The position numbers and the translations under genes are program-made. From an uncultured Burkholderiales bacterium (GTDB lineage Bacteria; Pseudomonadota; Gammaproteobacteria; Burkholderiales; Burkholderiaceae_E), in assembly GCA_902826305.1 (NCBI GenBank), contig CADEEH010000003.1, positions 1 through 64,000 of the forward strand: a stretch of 64,000 bases of DNA. Reading direction: 5' to 3'. This document shows positions 15,675-23,755 of the stretch, one piece after another. The notes beneath the pieces were generated by a model. It saw nothing but the letters and a program-made list of their open reading frames with translations. It was not told where the DNA came from and ran no database searches. How positions within the stretch are numbered: position 1 is the stretch's first letter; each line of letters opens with the position of its first letter.

Positions 15675-17534
15675 TTACACCAGGCCGGATCGAGATCTTC
15701 CTGGTGTCCCGTCCACGACGCGTTCGCCACTCGTCTTTCCAACATGTTCCGTGACCACACGCTGGAGCGCCTCGTTGTCGACCTCTCTCGCCAGGAGTCG
15801 CGCCGTCGCCATGCTCGAGCCCGGCTCCAGCGCGCACCGATGCACATGGGCTCGCACGACGAGTTCGCGCATGCCGCTTCGCGCCGCCAACGCCTGCAAC
15901 TCGGCGATCCAGCCGGCAGCCTCGGGCATTCGCCGCGCCACGGCCAGGCCGCACAGCACATCCAACGCGTAGCCCTTGCCCCAGAGATATGCGTCGGGCA
16001 GACGTGCACCGCGCGCGACGGCATCGACGAGTATCCGGGCGGCGCCCGCCGGATCGTCGCGGGCGATCGCGACGCGTCCAAGCCCCCGCGCGGAGATGCC
16101 TTCCCAGCAGGGATCGCCGAGCTGGCAGCCGAGCGCGAAGGCGTGCTCGAGTCGCGCCGCCGCCGCATCGACTTCGCCCTGGTTCAGGTCGACCTCCGCA
16201 CGCAGCGATTGCGGCCAGGGCACAAACGCCATCCAACCCTGCTGTGCAAGCGCGACCGCCTGATCGAGCACGTCACACGCCGAGGAGAACTGCTCACGAA
16301 GGAGCAGGACGCGCCCGCGCATCGACAGCGCGTAGGCCAGTTGCCGTACATCCCCAGCGCCCTCGGCCAGTGCCTCGGCCTGGCGCAGGGCCGCGATGGC
16401 GTCGGTGTAGTGGGCGGTATCGCTGAGCACCGATCCCCGCACGGCCGCGATGCCGGCGCACTCGAGCGGGTCGTCGCCGGCGAGCGAGTCGGCTCGGCGC
16501 AGCCAGGCGAGTGCCCGTGCGTAGCGTCCGCGCAGGAACTCGACGTAGCCCAGCTCACGGCAGGCCGACGCGGCGAGTGGCGCCGAGGCGCCCTGCCCGA
16601 CGACAAGCGCCTCGTGCAAAGCGGTCGCGCCTTCCTCGTCGCGGCCACGCGCGGCGTGCACGAGGGCGCCGCCCAGCGCCACGCGCGCCCGGGTGCGCAA
16701 TACCGCATCACGGGTCGCGTCGGCTTCGACGATCGCCCGGCGCAGGCACTGCAATCCGGCCTCGAGCGCGCCGGCGCCGATGGCGGCTTCACCGGCGTCC
16801 AGTTGCGCCAGCGCCGCGGCACGACCGGTCGTCGGCCGTGTGATCGGCGACGCGGTGGTCGTCGCCATCGCGGCCTGAAGCGCGGCGCCGGGCTCCACGC
16901 CGAGCTCGCGCCGGAACAGATCGCGACAGGCGGCCGCCTGCCGTGCTGCGCCGATGCCATCACCGGACGCCGACAGGCAGCGCACCAGCAGCGCCTGGAA
17001 GTTCTCGTCGAGCGGATTCTGGCGCACCAGTCGCGCGGCCAGATCGGCGGCTTCGCGCGCCGCACCCGCACCCAGGCGGGACAGCGCCGCCTCGCGCAGC
17101 ACGGCTTCGGCACACGCCCGCAGGCGCCGGCGCTCGGCGCCCAGCCAGACATCGAACGACGGACTGGTCGCGAAGCTCAGGCCCTCGAGCAACTCACCGT
17201 CGAGGCCCGGCATCCGGGCGACGTCCTCCCAGGAGCCTTCGGCGAGGGTCCGGATGTCGATCGTCGTCGACGGATCGAGGGACAACTCGAGCGAGTCGCC
17301 GCGGATCACGTCGCCGAGCAGGCGACGCAACTGGCTCAGGTTCCAGCGCAGTGCGCCGAGAGGATCGTCGGCTTCCTCGAACAGCAACGCGGCGACGTGT
17401 GCGCGGCTCGTGGCCGCCTGCCGGCAGACCAGGTAGGCGAGCAGCCCCCAGGCCTTCCTGCCCCGCGGCGCGCCAAGCGTCCGGCCGTCGCGTTCGACAC
17501 GCGGCGGCCCGAGGAGATGGATGTCGAGACCCAT
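15675..17534 (-). CDS. SARP-type (BTAD) transcriptional activator with TPR-like repeats
   Basis: A 619-residue protein. Residues about 1-100 form an OmpR-like winged helix (HLLGPPRVERDGRTLGAPRGRKAWGLLAYL..), residues about 105-245 the bacterial transcriptional activation domain of AfsR/DnrI/SARP proteins (ending LFRRELGVEPGAAL), and the rest is Ala/Leu/Arg-rich helical repeats of TPR character. No NB-ARC ATPase motif is present. SARPs mostly activate secondary-metabolite clusters in actinobacteria; in proteobacteria they occur with diverse targets. It starts 37 bp after the DUF4242 gene and is probably co-transcribed with it. Start 17534 leaves only a few residues before the winged helix. Confidence 0.82.
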   Translation of the reverse strand: MGLDIHLLGPPRVERDGRTLGAPRGRKAWGLLAYLVCRQAATSRAHVAALLFEEADDPLGALRWNLSQLRRLLGDVIRGDSLELSLDPSTTIDIRTLAEGSWEDVARMPGLDGELLEGLSFATSPSFDVWLGAERRRLRACAEAVLREAALSRLGAGAAREAADLAARLVRQNPLDENFQALLVRCLSASGDGIGAARQAAACRDLFRRELGVEPGAALQAAMATTTASPITRPTTGRAAALAQLDAGEAAIGAGALEAGLQCLRRAIVEADATRDAVLRTRARVALGGALVHAARGRDEEGATALHEALVVGQGASAPLAASACRELGYVEFLRGRYARALAWLRRADSLAGDDPLECAGIAAVRGSVLSDTAHYTDAIAALRQAEALAEGAGDVRQLAYALSMRGRVLLLREQFSSACDVLDQAVALAQQGWMAFVPWPQSLRAEVDLNQGEVDAAAARLEHAFALGCQLGDPCWEGISARGLGRVAIARDDPAGAARILVDAVARGARLPDAYLWGKGYALDVLCGLAVARRMPEAAGWIAELQALAARSGMRELVVRAHVHRCALEPGSSMATARLLAREVDNEALQRVVTEHVGKTSGERVVDGTPGRSRSGLV

Positions 17535-17571
17535 GCCCTCATCCTGTGCCCGGCGCCCGGGGAGCGCAAGA

Positions 17572-17847
17572 TCAGGCTTCGGCAGTGACCGGATCGATGA
17601 TGGCCGTCACGGGGGTCACGCTATCCGCCGGAAAGCCGCCGCGTCGCGCATGTTCGCGCACCAGCTGCTCGCTCTCGGCGTTGTAGACGCAGTAGATCTT
17701 GTCGGTGGTCACGTAGCTGTGCACCCACTGGATCGCCGGACCGAGTTCGTCCAGCACCGTGCACGACTTCTGCGAGATGGCCTGCAACTCCGACGGGTTC
17801 GAGGCGCCGACTCCGGCGATGGACCGTTCGATCACGAACTTGGGCAT
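17572..17847 (-). CDS. DUF4242 family protein (SCO4226-like)
   Basis: A 91-residue ferredoxin-like-fold protein: MPKFVIERSIAGVG, then QKSCTVLDELGPAIQWVHSYVTTDKIYCVYNA and a C-terminal ARRGGFPADSVTPV. A structurally studied relative (Streptomyces SCO4226) binds nickel, but a general function has not been established. GGAG lies upstream of the ATG at 17847. It is directly upstream of the SARP-type activator on the same strand, so it may be the activator's companion or a sensed product. Confidence 0.8.
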   Translation of the reverse strand: MPKFVIERSIAGVGASNPSELQAISQKSCTVLDELGPAIQWVHSYVTTDKIYCVYNAESEQLVREHARRGGFPADSVTPVTAIIDPVTAEA

Positions 17848-17927
17848 GATGGACTCCGTTCGATGGATTGGAAGCCGCAAGATGCCGGAGCACCGTGTGA
17901 GGCGGCGTGTGACGGGTCGGCGCGTCA

Positions 17928-18725
17928 CTACGCATCGGCGGCCTGCAGGTCTTCGTGCCGGCGCATCAGGTCGGCCGTCGCCGGGTCGGCCGGAAACCAC
18001 AGCTCGGCCCGCAGACGCTGCCTGTTCGCATCGTGCGGCAGGCCGAACACGGCCTGGATCGCGCAGAACGAGACCGGGCCGATCGCGGTATCGATCGTCA
18101 CGTCGAACGACGTCAGGCCGGGTTCGCGCGCGGCGGTGCCGGCCAACGGTCCATAGCGGCGGGACAGTGCCGCCTCGAGAGCGTCGATCCGTGCCGCCAT
18201 CTCCGGGCGCAGCCACTGCTCGGCACGCAACTGCGCGAGCAGCGCGGCCGCGATCGGCGCCGGGTCACGTGCGCGGGCGAGCCAGCCCCGGGGATCGGCG
18301 AGTACCGCGAGCATGTCCAGCGGGCCGTCGCCACGGCGGAGCTCGGGCATCACGAGCCCGCACAGCCAGCGCGCCGCGCTGTTCATGCGGACGATGTGCC
18401 AGTCCGCATCGAACACCAGGCCGGGATTGGGACTGTGGCGCGTAATGGCCTGCATCGCGACGGCGTCGTGATCGTCGCCGCGACCCCGCCCATCGCGGGC
18501 CAGTGGTGCATAACCCGCCAGCAGCAGCGCGGCGCTGGCCTGCGTGGCATCGGCGCCGATCTCCTGCAACCAACGGATCAGCAACGGACGACTGGGGCGC
18601 GCCCGGCCGAGTTCGACGAACCCGACGTGCCGCTGGGAGATGCCCAGGCGCAGGGACAGCTCGAGCTGGGAGATTCCCGCCTCGTTCCTCGACGCACGCA
18701 GCAGCCTGACCAGCTCCGTAGGCAC
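17928..18725 (-). CDS. XRE-family regulator with MmyB-like ligand-binding domain
   Basis: A 265-residue regulator. Residues 1-70 hold a Cro/C1-type helix-turn-helix (ISQLELSLRLGISQRHVGFVELGRARPS); the remainder is the PAS-like MmyB domain (NPGLVFDADWHIVRMNSAARWL.. and LTSFDVTIDTAIGPVSF). In related proteins the C-terminal domain binds a fatty-acid-like ligand and the protein controls neighbouring oxidoreductases. I choose the GTG at 18725 because GGAG sits five bases upstream and the HTH then begins at the usual distance; ATG 18785 has no ribosome-binding site. An operator-like palindrome shared with the marR promoter lies at 18788-18810, in its leader. Confidence 0.82.
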   Translation of the reverse strand: MPTELVRLLRASRNEAGISQLELSLRLGISQRHVGFVELGRARPSRPLLIRWLQEIGADATQASAALLLAGYAPLARDGRGRGDDHDAVAMQAITRHSPNPGLVFDADWHIVRMNSAARWLCGLVMPELRRGDGPLDMLAVLADPRGWLARARDPAPIAAALLAQLRAEQWLRPEMAARIDALEAALSRRYGPLAGTAAREPGLTSFDVTIDTAIGPVSFCAIQAVFGLPHDANRQRLRAELWFPADPATADLMRRHEDLQAADA

Positions 18726-18787
18726 ACACGCTCCGGGGAGGCGATGTCCGACCCGGCACCACCCGTCGCGGCATGATGCCGCCATTC

Positions 18788-18810
18788 GTTGCAAAATGCA
18801 ACTATTGCAA
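18788..18810. promoter_or_regulatory. Putative MarR operator upstream of the XRE/MmyB gene
   Basis: TTGCAAAATGCAA (18789-18801) is a near-perfect inverted repeat, followed by another TTGCAA half-site at 18805-18810. The 13-mer GTTGCAAAATGCA (18788-18800) recurs in reverse complement in front of marR at 19311-19323. Two identical palindromes flanking a MarR gene are best explained as its binding sites; that is inference. Confidence 0.55.
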
Positions 18811-18816
18811 ACTGTA

Positions 18817-19290
18817 TCAGTCCAGGTCCGGCCGGGCGAACTTGTCGGATCGCTTCCAGACGCGCCGGGCCAGTTCGCGCAGCGTCGAGCGCTCGTTCGC
18901 CGTCAGCCCGCGCAGCAGGTCAGCCTCGACGGCAACGGTGTGACGTGCGACGGTGTCGTAGACGACCTGGCCCGACGGCGTCAGCCGAAGGATGATGCGG
19001 CGCCGGTCGGACTCGTCGATCCGACGCTCGATGAAACCCAAGGCGTCGATCTGCGACAGCGCGCGCGACAGGGTGACGCTGTCCATCGCCGCGCGCCGGC
19101 CGATCTCCTTGGCCGAGACCGGCTGCAGTTCGCCGAGGTGGGCGACGACCCGCCACCCGTGTGCCGACATGCCGTAGCGCTCGCGGCACAACGCATGGAT
19201 CAGGCCGCCCACGCGCAGGCTGACGACCGCGTAGTGATAGAGCAGGCTCTGTTCCAGTTGCAACGGCGGTCGTCTCGAACGGGGTGCCAT
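18817..19290 (-). CDS. MarR-family transcriptional regulator
   Basis: A 157-residue winged-helix dimeric regulator. The recognition region SAKEIGRRAAMDSVTLSRALSQIDALGFIERR and the wing DESDRRRIILRLTPSG are diagnostic. MarR proteins usually repress and are released by small aromatic or oxidised ligands. GTG 19299 is an alternative start. The gene lies between two copies of a shared palindrome, one upstream of itself and one upstream of the XRE gene that follows 92 bp later, consistent with autoregulation and control of that gene. The divergent VOC gene at 19473 could also be in the regulon. Confidence 0.88.
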   Translation of the reverse strand: MAPRSRRPPLQLEQSLLYHYAVVSLRVGGLIHALCRERYGMSAHGWRVVAHLGELQPVSAKEIGRRAAMDSVTLSRALSQIDALGFIERRIDESDRRRIILRLTPSGQVVYDTVARHTVAVEADLLRGLTANERSTLRELARRVWKRSDKFARPDLD

Positions 19291-19309
19291 GGGTGCCACT
19301 CGTCAAAAG

Positions 19310-19323
19310 CTGCATTTTGCAAC
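19310..19323. promoter_or_regulatory. Putative MarR operator upstream of marR
   Basis: TGCATTTTGCAAC (19311-19323) is the reverse complement of the 13-mer found in front of the XRE/MmyB gene and contains the same TGCA..TGCA dyad. It lies about 20 bp upstream of the marR start and in the 182-bp gap to the divergent VOC gene, so binding could influence both promoters. Confidence 0.55.
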
Positions 19324-19472
19324 AATCGACGCAAGGGGAAGGCGGAGGCGACGCGCTGCCCGTGATGACCTGATCGGTATTTGACCGGCAAGCCGCCTTG
19401 GTGAAGCATGGGTCGGATGGGCTCACCGCTTGCTTGCAATGTGTGGTCCGTCCGCGTCATCAGGAGGCTGCC

Positions 19473-19901
19473 GTGCAATTCACCGACCGCTACCCGCTCA
19501 TCGTCACCCCGCACAAGGACACCTGCCGGCTGTTCTGGGAACGCCACCTCGGCCTGCGCACGGGGTTCGACAGCACCTGGTTCGCCTGGCTCGCCACGCC
19601 GGATGGTTCGTTGTCGATCGCGTTCATGACACCGGATCACCCGTCGGCGCCGCCGGGTCCCGAGGTCTTCGGCGGAACCGGCATGTGCTTCGAGTTGCAG
19701 GTGGACGATGCCGCCGCATTGCTGGCGTCGTTCACGGCCAGCGGCGGCCGCGTCGACTTGCCGCTGACCGTGGAACCGTTCGGCCAGCGACGCTTCGGAT
19801 TCCGCGATCCGTCCGGCCTGTGGGTCGATGTCGTCGAGCAGGTGGCCCCGGCGGCCGGCTGGTGGGATCGCTACCAGGTCGTCACACCGCCCGCTCCGTG
19901 A
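19473..19901 (+). CDS. VOC-superfamily (glyoxalase/bleomycin-resistance fold) protein
   Basis: A 142-residue protein of paired beta-alpha-beta-beta-beta units: TDRYPLIVTPHKDTCRLFWERHLGLRT, then CFELQVDDAAALLASFTASGG and GQRRFGFRDPSGLWVDVVEQ. The fold serves metal-dependent lyases, dioxygenases and ligand-sequestering resistance proteins; the usual His/Glu metal ligands are incomplete, so binding rather than catalysis is possible. The GTG start at 19473 follows a strong AGGAGG. It is divergent from marR, across the operator-like palindrome. Confidence 0.75.
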   Translation: MQFTDRYPLIVTPHKDTCRLFWERHLGLRTGFDSTWFAWLATPDGSLSIAFMTPDHPSAPPGPEVFGGTGMCFELQVDDAAALLASFTASGGRVDLPLTVEPFGQRRFGFRDPSGLWVDVVEQVAPAAGWWDRYQVVTPPAP

Positions 19902-19941
19902 TCCCGGTCATCGACCGCAACTCACCGGGCGCCGGGCATGG

Positions 19942-22170
19942 TCATGCCGGATCGGTGGTTCGACTGCGTCCCATCCGCCAGACCTCACCTTGGAGAGCCG
20001 CCGGCAGCTGGGTGGCGGCGTCATCACCGGGGAGAGTCACCAGCAGCTCCGCCAGGTTCGCTGCCTGCTCGCCATATCGCGTGTTCCACCCTGCCACCAC
20101 CGCAGCCTCCAGCACGCCGACCCGGACCTGCTCGACCGACCGCGGTGACGTCACACCGGGTGACTGTTCGTAGTTGAACGCGATCACGTCGAGGAACACC
20201 GGCTGCCGCAGCCGGGTGCCGCTCAACCGGGTCAGCAACGCCTCCGCGAGCGCCGGGTACGGCGTGAACTCGGGATTGCCCAGCCACTGCGTGATGTCGG
20301 CCTCGGCCACGCTGAAGTCGATGCCGACCGCCGCCAGTGCTTCGAGCAGCGTCCGGGTCGGTGGCACCTGCAGGCCGACCAGCTGGCGCATCATCGTCTG
20401 CCCGGCGATATCGAGTGCCGGCGTCTGGTTGATCACGCGGACCACCTGACCGTACCAGAGCCGCTGCACTTCATCACGGACCTTCAACGACCATTGTGGC
20501 TCCGGCGTCGGCTTGCGGAACACCGGCGGCACGTTGTGGTAGCGGTCGAAGACGCGCCGCAGGCAGCGGCTCAACGTCGCCGCATCGTCCGGATGGACAC
20601 CGTCGATCCAGCCTTGGGCGGTGAAGGTCGTGCTCGCCGTCGCCGTTGTCCCGTCCCCGGCAACGGTGACAACAACCGGAACCTCGAAACGCTCGCCGCC
20701 GCGCGAGGTCAGCGCCAGTTCGAACACGACCGGGTCGATCGAGAACTGCACCGCAAACGTCACACCATCGAAGGGCACGTCGACGCTGCCGTTGTTGCCG
20801 CTCACGGGTACGCCGCCGACCGTCCACGTGATCGTGGGGCCGGGCACCCCGGGCGCGCCGCCGCCGCCGAAGCCGGCCGTGCGGACCCCGAACTGGCTGA
20901 ACGTCTGTGTCGCGAACGTTCCCTTGCGGATCGGGTCGCCGCACGGTGTCGTCGTCGACTGCAGTTCCCCGACCACGCCGACGACATCGTCCGAATGATT
21001 GCCGCGAGTCAGTTCGACGCGTCGTGCCGCGCCTGTCGTGACCGACACCTCCACCCACTTGCGATCCTGATCGATCGCCTCGATGCCGACCACCAGCGGC
21101 GTCATGGCCACGGCGACGTCCGAGTCCGCCGAGATCGCCGGTACCGAGCCGCGGTACCACACCCGCGGGCCGACTCCCGGCTGGTCGACCAGCGAGTGCA
21201 CCACCACACCCTCGCGCGACTGGCTCGGCCCGAGGATGTCGATGCCGGTGTCCCATCCGGTGGACGTGCGGTACTCGACGTAGACGCGGCCGACCCCGTT
21301 CGCAGGCTCGTTCGGCGGATGCAGGATCAGCAGGCTGTGCCCGCCCACGGCCGAGGCCGGCACCAGGCGTACACGCAGCGCGCCGCCCGGGGGCGGAAAC
21401 GGGCGCTCGACGAGGCGGCCGGCCAGCGCTTCGGGCGCGAACCGGTGCAGGTTCGCACGCGAGAGATGTGGCCCCATCGAAAAGGCGCCGGCGCTTGGCC
21501 AGCCGCTGACGGCCGGACCGATGAAGGTCGGCGAGGCCGAATAGAACGGCCCCGTCCCCAGCCAGCGGCTGCCGAACGACGCCGAGGACATCAGGTCGTA
21601 CGGTGACCCGTACTCGGGGCTGACGATGATGTTGGCGTCGGTCGGATCCCAGTCGGTGCCGTTGTTGTCGAGGCCGAAGCTGTGATCGAAGCCGAGCACG
21701 TGGCCGATCTCGTGGCACATGAACGTGTGGTCACTCGGCATCGTCGGCAGGACCGCGACCTCGAGTGCGCCGACTTTTGTCGTGCCGCCGTCGAACCCCG
21801 CCGTGATCGTCGCCGGTTGTCCCGGCTGCCCGGCCTGCGGGTTGGCCATCGTCCGCTGGCCCGGATGCGACAACACGACGAGGCCTTCGAGTCCGGCGAG
21901 CGGATCACTGCCGGGGAAACGCGCGCGCAGCGCATTGATCGCGGCCACCGCCTGCGCGCCGCGGCTGGTGTCGGCGCCGACCGTGATGTCGATCCATGGA
22001 AACATCGGCGAATCGACGAAGTCCAGGTAACCGCGCGAGGTGTTGATCCAGTAGCGCAGCAACGCGTACTCGCCGGTCATCACCATCGCGATGCACGCCT
22101 GATCGGCGATGACGGGGACGCTGGTGTCGTGCCTCGCACGGATGATTCCTAGGCGCACGTTCCTGGGCAT
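19942..22170 (-). CDS. Metzincin-like zinc metalloprotease with beta-rich C-terminal region
   Basis: A 742-residue protein. HEIGHVLGFDH (residues 153-163) matches the zinc-binding H-E-x-x-H-x-x-G-x-x-H motif, and YDLMSS (around M194) fits the Met-turn of metzincins. About 400 residues follow that are rich in Gly, Val and Thr, with Ig/beta-sandwich-like patterns, then a helical C-terminal domain of some 180 residues. No signal peptide is visible: the N-terminus is MPRNVRLGIIRARHD. It must therefore act in the cytoplasm, leave by a non-classical route or be released by lysis. Start 22170 has AGGAG about nine bases upstream. Substrate unknown; it is co-directional with the small SnoaL-like gene 34 bp upstream. 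Confidence 0.72.
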   Translation of the reverse strand: MPRNVRLGIIRARHDTSVPVIADQACIAMVMTGEYALLRYWINTSRGYLDFVDSPMFPWIDITVGADTSRGAQAVAAINALRARFPGSDPLAGLEGLVVLSHPGQRTMANPQAGQPGQPATITAGFDGGTTKVGALEVAVLPTMPSDHTFMCHEIGHVLGFDHSFGLDNNGTDWDPTDANIIVSPEYGSPYDLMSSASFGSRWLGTGPFYSASPTFIGPAVSGWPSAGAFSMGPHLSRANLHRFAPEALAGRLVERPFPPPGGALRVRLVPASAVGGHSLLILHPPNEPANGVGRVYVEYRTSTGWDTGIDILGPSQSREGVVVHSLVDQPGVGPRVWYRGSVPAISADSDVAVAMTPLVVGIEAIDQDRKWVEVSVTTGAARRVELTRGNHSDDVVGVVGELQSTTTPCGDPIRKGTFATQTFSQFGVRTAGFGGGGAPGVPGPTITWTVGGVPVSGNNGSVDVPFDGVTFAVQFSIDPVVFELALTSRGGERFEVPVVVTVAGDGTTATASTTFTAQGWIDGVHPDDAATLSRCLRRVFDRYHNVPPVFRKPTPEPQWSLKVRDEVQRLWYGQVVRVINQTPALDIAGQTMMRQLVGLQVPPTRTLLEALAAVGIDFSVAEADITQWLGNPEFTPYPALAEALLTRLSGTRLRQPVFLDVIAFNYEQSPGVTSPRSVEQVRVGVLEAAVVAGWNTRYGEQAANLAELLVTLPGDDAATQLPAALQGEVWRMGRSRTTDPA

Positions 22171-22204
22171 GATCAGATCTCCTGTCGGTACCGGCGGCGT
22201 GCGC

Positions 22205-22552
22205 TCACATCGGGACGACGAAGGCCTGCAGCTCGGCCATCCGGCCACCCTCGAAGCGCCAGACGTCGCAGTACATATGGCGGGTGGCGGTCCCGCTCCC
22301 GTCCTTCAACGAGATCTCACCGATCGCCGTCAGGTGGTCACCTTCGGCGATCATCTGATGGACCTTGAAGCTCGGTGGCTCATGGTACGCCGCCTTCATC
22401 CAGGCGCGCACGGCTTCCTTGCCGCTGAGTGTTCGGTCGCCAACGAACGTCCACGTCGTGTCGTCGGTGCAGAACTGCAGGAAACCTTCGAAGTCGCCCT
22501 GGGCAATGGCGGCATTTGCCTGCGCCAGGATCTCCTTGGAAGTCATCGGCAT
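22205..22552 (-). CDS. SnoaL/NTF2-like fold protein
   Basis: A 115-residue cone-shaped alpha+beta-barrel protein: KEILAQANAAIAQGDFEGFLQFCTDDTTWTFVGDRTLSGKEAVRAWM is the typical N-terminal helix pair and first strand, and ATRHMYCDVWRFEGGRMAELQAFVV the C-terminal strands. The fold includes polyketide cyclases, ketosteroid isomerases and many stand-alone proteins of unknown function. GAGGAG precedes the ATG at 22552 (a second ATG follows two codons later). It may form an operon with the metalloprotease gene downstream. Confidence 0.8.
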   Translation of the reverse strand: MPMTSKEILAQANAAIAQGDFEGFLQFCTDDTTWTFVGDRTLSGKEAVRAWMKAAYHEPPSFKVHQMIAEGDHLTAIGEISLKDGSGTATRHMYCDVWRFEGGRMAELQAFVVPM

Positions 22553-22783
22553 CACACGCTCCTCGAGTTGATGGACAGGCGACCGATTGTGGCAACGTCG
22601 GCCGGCATCGCCGCCGCGGACCGCGGCGGCCGCAGGGGATAGCGCGGTCGTCGGCGGCCGACATCCGGTGTCCTTCGGCAAGCGCTCCATCACGGCCGTG
22701 CCCTGACCGCTTCGTGCGACGCCGAACAGACCCCGACACAAGCGTTCCGCACACTCATCCCATCGGGCATCGATGAGTTCCTC

Positions 22784-23173
22784 GTGTCAGCGAAGGGTCC
22801 CCGCGATGTGCCGAGGCGCCATCACCTTGGAGAATGGGAGTCCGGCCTGCAAGACTTTCACCGCCTGCACACGACCCGCCGCCTGGTACTGGCGGCATTC
22901 GTGCTGACCGGCCAGCCCGCGTGGGCAGGCCGCGATTGCGACGCACCGCCGGAGACATGGCAGCCGCGGACCGCGGTCAGCGCCCTGGCCGAACGCAACG
23001 GCTGGCAGGTCGACCGGCTGAAGGTCGACGACGGCTGTTACGAGATCAAGGGGCGCGATGCCGAGGGACAGCGCCTGAAGGTCAAGATCGACCCGGCTTC
23101 GCTGAAGATCATCAGCGTCAAACGCCAGGATCGCGAACACGACCGCGAGCACCGGCGCCTGGCGCCACCTTAG
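22784..23173 (+). CDS. Secreted PepSY-domain protein
   Basis: About 129 residues from a GTG at 22784; the true start may lie further in, just before the signal-peptide-like segment RRLVLAAFVLTGQPAWA. The mature part is a single PepSY-like domain (AERNGWQVDRLKVDDGCYEIKG.. DAEGQRLKVKIDPASLKIISVKR) with two cysteines. It is the first gene of a rightward cluster with a DUF2271 protein, a PepSY/flavodoxin reductase and ApbE, so it probably serves as a periplasmic accessory of that electron-transfer system. Confidence 0.65.
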   Translation: MSAKGPRDVPRRHHLGEWESGLQDFHRLHTTRRLVLAAFVLTGQPAWAGRDCDAPPETWQPRTAVSALAERNGWQVDRLKVDDGCYEIKGRDAEGQRLKVKIDPASLKIISVKRQDREHDREHRRLAPP

Positions 23174-23271
23174 CCATCCGCCTGCCGTTGCCCAGCCGGC
23201 CGCTGGTGTCGGCTCCGGCACCCCACATCGGTCTCGGCTCACTTGCCAGGAACACTTTCAGGAGTACCCGA

Positions 23272-23739
23272 TTGAACCCAACATGGCCTCTGGCCGCAGT
23301 CGCGGGCGCACTCGTATTGCCGTCCATCGCTTCAGCGCGTCCGGTGGTGCTCGAGACGCAGCTCACCTCCTACGGCGGCGACGGTGCGTATGTCGCGATC
23401 TACCTCGTCGATCGCACCGGCAAGTATCACAGTACGTTGTGGGTCGCGGCACCCAAGGTCAAGTACTGGAGCCACCTGCGCGACTGGTCGCGCGCGACCG
23501 CCGGGGCGGTCAAGGTGGACGGCATCAGCGGCGCCAGCGTCGGTGCGGGCAAGACACTGCGGGTGACGGTCGAACTCGCGGACGCGCTGCTGGACGCGGG
23601 CTACGAGATCCGCATCGACACCGCCGTGGAGAAGATGAAAGACAACCCGTCGGAAGTGGCGGTTCCGCTGACCCGGGCGGGCACGGACAAGGTCGCGGTC
23701 GGGCGAGGCTACGTCAAGTCGTTCCGCTACACGCTCTGA
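23272..23739 (+). CDS. DUF2271 protein with putative ApbE flavinylation site
   Basis: A 155-residue exported protein. The TTG start at 23272 has CAGGAG seven bases upstream and yields a signal peptide (AAVAGALVLPSIASA). DUF2271 features include a beta-rich body and YVAIYLVDRTGKYHSTLWV. Residues 83-89 read DGISGAS, which fits the D-[GS]-x-S-G-A-[ST] motif that ApbE modifies with covalent FMN on the last Ser/Thr (as in NqrC and FMN-bind domains). With apbE two genes downstream, this is a good candidate for a flavinylated periplasmic electron carrier. Flavinylation is inferred, not shown. Confidence 0.75.
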   Translation: MNPTWPLAAVAGALVLPSIASARPVVLETQLTSYGGDGAYVAIYLVDRTGKYHSTLWVAAPKVKYWSHLRDWSRATAGAVKVDGISGASVGAGKTLRVTVELADALLDAGYEIRIDTAVEKMKDNPSEVAVPLTRAGTDKVAVGRGYVKSFRYTL

Positions 23740-23755
23740 ACGGGCCTGGACGCCG

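Noticed and set aside
19930-19952. CCGGGCATG/CATGCCGG imperfect hairpin near the VOC and metalloprotease ends
   Set aside because: Has a bulge and partly overlaps coding sequence; too weak to call a terminator.
22834-23271. Upstream extension of the DUF2271 frame over the PepSY gene
   Set aside because: It overlaps a better PepSY gene in another frame and would remove the signal peptide from the N-terminus; TTG 23272 has a good ribosome-binding site.
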